This document shows positions 12,593-15,172 of a stretch of DNA of 15,172 bases, one piece after another (position 1 is the stretch's first letter; each line of letters opens with the position of its first letter). This stretch comes from an uncultured Clostridium sp. (GTDB lineage: Bacteria; Bacillota; Clostridia; Lachnospirales; Lachnospiraceae), in contig UQXF01000086.1 in assembly GCA_900544905.1 (NCBI GenBank), positions 1-15,172 on the forward strand, read 5' to 3'. A model generated the notes under the pieces. The model saw nothing but the letters and a program-made list of their open reading frames with translations, was not told the origin of the DNA and ran no database searches. Position numbers and translations under genes: made by a program.

Positions 12593-14980
12593 CTATTCTT
12601 CCTGCAACATAATGTCTTTCATATTAAAAATTTTTACATTTTTGCCTGCTTTTGAATATCTATAACGCAAAAACCATTCAAATGATTGCTCATGAGTTGA
12701 TATGAATATCTGTCTATCGCCAAATCCATAACGAAGAATATCTACAAGCCCTACCATATTTACATCATCAATCGTTTGCACCGGATCATCTATAAGTAAA
12801 ATTGAACATGCTTTATGAGCACCATACGCTTGGTTCATACAAAGCAAAAAAGATAGCGCTACTGCCGATAGTTGTCCTGAACTCATACTATATAAAATAT
12901 CTTGATTATCTTGAACTGAATTAACAAACTGAATATCTTCAACATCTTCACTAGTATGAATATAAATACTCTTACCGTTAAATTTCTGTTGAAGAATCTT
13001 CGCCGTATATATATGCAATAAAGGTTCTATATCACTAATAATCTTCTTTTTATATTCTTGTATTCCCTCTTTTAATGCAGACTGATATCCTTGCAATTCT
13101 ATAACAAGTTCATGTAATTTATCAATTTTCTTTTGAATATGCTCTAGTTCCCCTTTCTTTTTCGATAACTCAGCTGTGTAAAAATTATAATTCAAATTTT
13201 CAATATAGTTCTTTTTATTTCTTAGCTTTTCTACATCAACTGCAATAAATCTCTGTTCCTCTTTACTGTAAAACCTCTCATAACACTCTATAAATTTTCT
13301 ACTTTCTAGTTGAATTTCAACTTCTTTAGGAATATATTTTAATGCTTCTTTTACTTTTGTGAGTAAATTATTATATCCCTCTACAATCGACTCATTATCT
13401 TTTCTATTCAAGCCAACTCCTATTTTCTCTAAAATACGCTCCACTTCCAAAATTTGGGGTCCGTATCTTTTTGCATCTTGTAAACTTTGATACATTTCCT
13501 CTGTAACCGCATTCGCTAATATTTCTTGAATTGTTTTTTCAACATTCTTCAAATAATTATTGTATATTTTATTTCTTATATCTTGAATGATTATAACAGA
13601 ATCATCGGATATATCACTTAATAATTCGGTCTCCTCCTTTATCTTACTGTCTAGTTCATTTCTATCAGAATATGGTGCACCACAAAGTGGACATTGTTTA
13701 TCACTAATACCACCCGCTTCCATTGCCGCATTGGCATTCTTTACCAAGTTCTCTCTAGACTGTCCCAAAGCGGTCATAGCATTTTGAAGAATTCCCTGGG
13801 CTTTTCTCAAATTACTTATGACACCCAACTGTTGTTTAATTATCTCAACACTATCATCCTCTAACAACTTTTCTTCTTGGATAAATAACCAATTTAAATC
13901 CTCATATTGTTTTTCCCGAATGTTTTTTAGGATTAATTGGGCTTTTTGCTCTCTTTGGTACTTTTTTTCTAAAACCTCTACTTGTCTTACTAAATCTATA
14001 AATCTATATGAATATTCTAACGGATATTGTATATAAGAGATATTCTTATCACCATTAAAATCTTTTATTAGATTTTGATAAGGTATGTTAAAAAGATAAT
14101 TTGCACACTCAGTCTTATGTTCTGCAAAATATAAAAGATTGTCTAACTCTTTTTTTGCATTTGTATATGTAATATCATCAAACTGAACACTTTCTTTATC
14201 CCAAAATATATCTTTATCAGTAAAAAGTCGCTGATAAATTACATTGGATTCTTTATTATACTTTTGAATTGCTGCATCTAATCTCCCGATTTCTCCAGCT
14301 TTTTCTTCTTTTTCATTTTCCAATTTTTTTAGATAGCATGTTTTCTTTTTTCTATTATTCAAAATATCTAGCTGTTCATAGACACTTTCCTGTTTCTTTT
14401 TCCATACATCTGGAACATCAAATAAAAACGATAGCGCTTCAGCTTTCGATTTTTTCGTTGTTTTAAGAAATTGAAGATGTTCATCTTGCGAAAGGAAACA
14501 ACATTTATCAAAAATCTCTTTTATATCATCAAACTGTAATCTTTTCAAGAACTCCTCTTGATTTTGAATTTCTTTGCCATCACATACTATCGTTCTTGTA
14601 AAACAATCGAAAATATTATGTGGGTTATTTTCCTTAGAACTACCTTTTTTCTTTTCTATTGGATTATAAGAATAGCATATTTCTATTTTTTGCCCCTTAT
14701 CTTCAAGCCCAAGTTTTACAAACGCTTTTTTTGTTTCATCCGAAATCAAAATTTTATTTTCAAATTTCTCGTTTTTAGCAATTGCAAGTTTATCACTATA
14801 ATCACTAATACGTTTAATTTCACCTGTTAGACAAAACTCAATAATATCAAAAACACTCGTTTTACCATATCCATTAGGTCCATTAAACAAAATCATTTCT
14901 GCGTTAGTGATGTCCTGTATTTTATGAAAATTAGTTGTAAATAACTTAAAGTTATTCGCTTCTATACTTTGTATCTTCAT
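12593..14980 (-). CDS. Rad50/SMC-like AAA ATPase with zinc-hook
   Basis: Probable DNA-associated ATPase of 795 aa with the Rad50 plan. Walker A GPNGYGKTS is at residues 34-42, and LSQDEHLQ near 166 fits the Q-loop. Two long coiled-coil arms flank a CPLCGAPY zinc-hook motif (Cys430 and Cys433). The ABC signature MSSGQLSAVAL is at 699, Walker B ILLIDDP with acidic residues 731-732, and the H-loop is ISTHEQ with His763. The DDPVQTIDDVNM and late STHEQSFEWFLRYRY features recall ATPases of multi-gene antiphage systems such as the ABC-three-component type; that is inference. The ATG at 14980 has AGGAG about 5 bases upstream, and the gene follows its upstream partner by 23 bp. Its composition is much more AT-rich than the trp region, suggesting transfer. 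Confidence 0.88.
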   Translation of the reverse strand: MKIQSIEANNFKLFTTNFHKIQDITNAEMILFNGPNGYGKTSVFDIIEFCLTGEIKRISDYSDKLAIAKNEKFENKILISDETKKAFVKLGLEDKGQKIEICYSYNPIEKKKGSSKENNPHNIFDCFTRTIVCDGKEIQNQEEFLKRLQFDDIKEIFDKCCFLSQDEHLQFLKTTKKSKAEALSFLFDVPDVWKKKQESVYEQLDILNNRKKKTCYLKKLENEKEEKAGEIGRLDAAIQKYNKESNVIYQRLFTDKDIFWDKESVQFDDITYTNAKKELDNLLYFAEHKTECANYLFNIPYQNLIKDFNGDKNISYIQYPLEYSYRFIDLVRQVEVLEKKYQREQKAQLILKNIREKQYEDLNWLFIQEEKLLEDDSVEIIKQQLGVISNLRKAQGILQNAMTALGQSRENLVKNANAAMEAGGISDKQCPLCGAPYSDRNELDSKIKEETELLSDISDDSVIIIQDIRNKIYNNYLKNVEKTIQEILANAVTEEMYQSLQDAKRYGPQILEVERILEKIGVGLNRKDNESIVEGYNNLLTKVKEALKYIPKEVEIQLESRKFIECYERFYSKEEQRFIAVDVEKLRNKKNYIENLNYNFYTAELSKKKGELEHIQKKIDKLHELVIELQGYQSALKEGIQEYKKKIISDIEPLLHIYTAKILQQKFNGKSIYIHTSEDVEDIQFVNSVQDNQDILYSMSSGQLSAVALSFLLCMNQAYGAHKACSILLIDDPVQTIDDVNMVGLVDILRYGFGDRQIFISTHEQSFEWFLRYRYSKAGKNVKIFNMKDIMLQEE

Positions 14981-15003
14981 TTAATCTCCTCTTTCTATTG
15001 CTT

Positions 15004-15124
15004 TTAGTCTAACTCTATCTGTTGGTCAAGCCATTTAAATAATGCATCTTCATCATCCAAGATTGTCTCTAAAATTTCCATATCTTCCTGTACTTTATCC
15101 AAGTTAATTTCGTTATCATTAAAC
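15004..15124 (-). CDS. C-terminal end of an upstream partner gene (partial)
   Basis: The last ~39 residues of a gene that runs off the contig. On the minus strand the frame reads NDNEINLDKVQED, then an acidic, leucine-bearing stretch, LFKWLDQQIELD and TAA. It is acidic and helical, which is too little to identify. It ends 23 bp before the ATPase start on the same strand, so the two are very likely one operon, and the product probably works with the ATPase (for example as an effector or middle component). The codons upstream of 15124 are replaced by adapter sequence, so the true length is unknown. Confidence 0.7.
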
Positions 15125-15172
15125 CTGTCTCTTATACACATCTGACGCTGCCGACGATCTTACGCGTGTAGA
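15125..15172 (+). other. Untrimmed Illumina Nextera adapter (artefact)
   Basis: Starting at 15125 the sequence reads the 19-base Tn5 mosaic end CTGTCTCTTATACACATCT, then GACGCTGCCGACGA (reverse complement of the Nextera Read 1 tail), an 8-base index TCTTACGC, and GTGTAGA, the start of the reverse-complemented P5 adapter. Reversed, the index is GCGTAAGA, which I recall as an i5 index of the Nextera XT set. This block is not genomic, and any ORF call across it is spurious. Confidence 0.97.

Overview
The window looks like one short draft-assembly contig from a Gram-positive gut-type clostridium, most likely a Lachnospiraceae. The evidence is strong GGAGG ribosome-binding sites, TTGACA/TATAAT promoters, a T-box-controlled tryptophan operon, and LemA/DUF3137, XRE and PadR proteins of clostridial type. 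Almost every gene is on the minus strand. The last 48 bases (15125-15172) are not genomic: they match an untrimmed Illumina Nextera adapter with an i5 index, so the real sequence ends near 15124.

Layout, in minus-strand transcription order within each block. (1) 94-3684: trpE-trpG-trpD behind a consensus promoter and a T-box leader whose specifier codon is UGG (Trp). trpC would be expected next but does not begin before the left end. (2) 3704-7689: a probable envelope operon of an XRE-type regulator, a DUF3592/DUF3137 membrane gene split by an in-frame TAG, a second DUF3137 protein and LemA. It ends 19 bp before the trp promoter with no visible terminator. (3) 7842-10104: a LysR regulator and a class I/II aminotransferase from a perfect TTGACA-17-TATAAT promoter. 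(4) 10170-10687, plus strand: two small hydrophilic proteins, 51 aa and 92 aa; the second is very rich in Asp, Arg, His and Cys and carries a 24-bp in-frame tandem repeat. (5) 10792-12162: a PadR-controlled operon made of a truncated 4Fe-4S membrane protein, PadR and an integral membrane protein. Its promoter carries two copies of a palindrome placed as repressor operators. (6) 12248-15124: an AT-rich block with a Rad50/SMC-like ATPase (zinc-hook CPLC), the C-terminal end of an upstream partner gene, a short Cys-terminated peptide ORF and a terminator. This block looks horizontally acquired and defence-like.

The observations most worth following up are these. An in-frame amber codon splits what reads as one continuous DUF3592-DUF3137 protein. 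The PadR promoter/operator layout is unusually legible. A 22-bp exact repeat encodes FDKCDK in the same frame in two unrelated genes. A 34-aa peptide ORF sits just before a terminator next to the ATPase. The ATPase and its truncated partner may be the end of a multi-gene defence system that the contig break cuts off.
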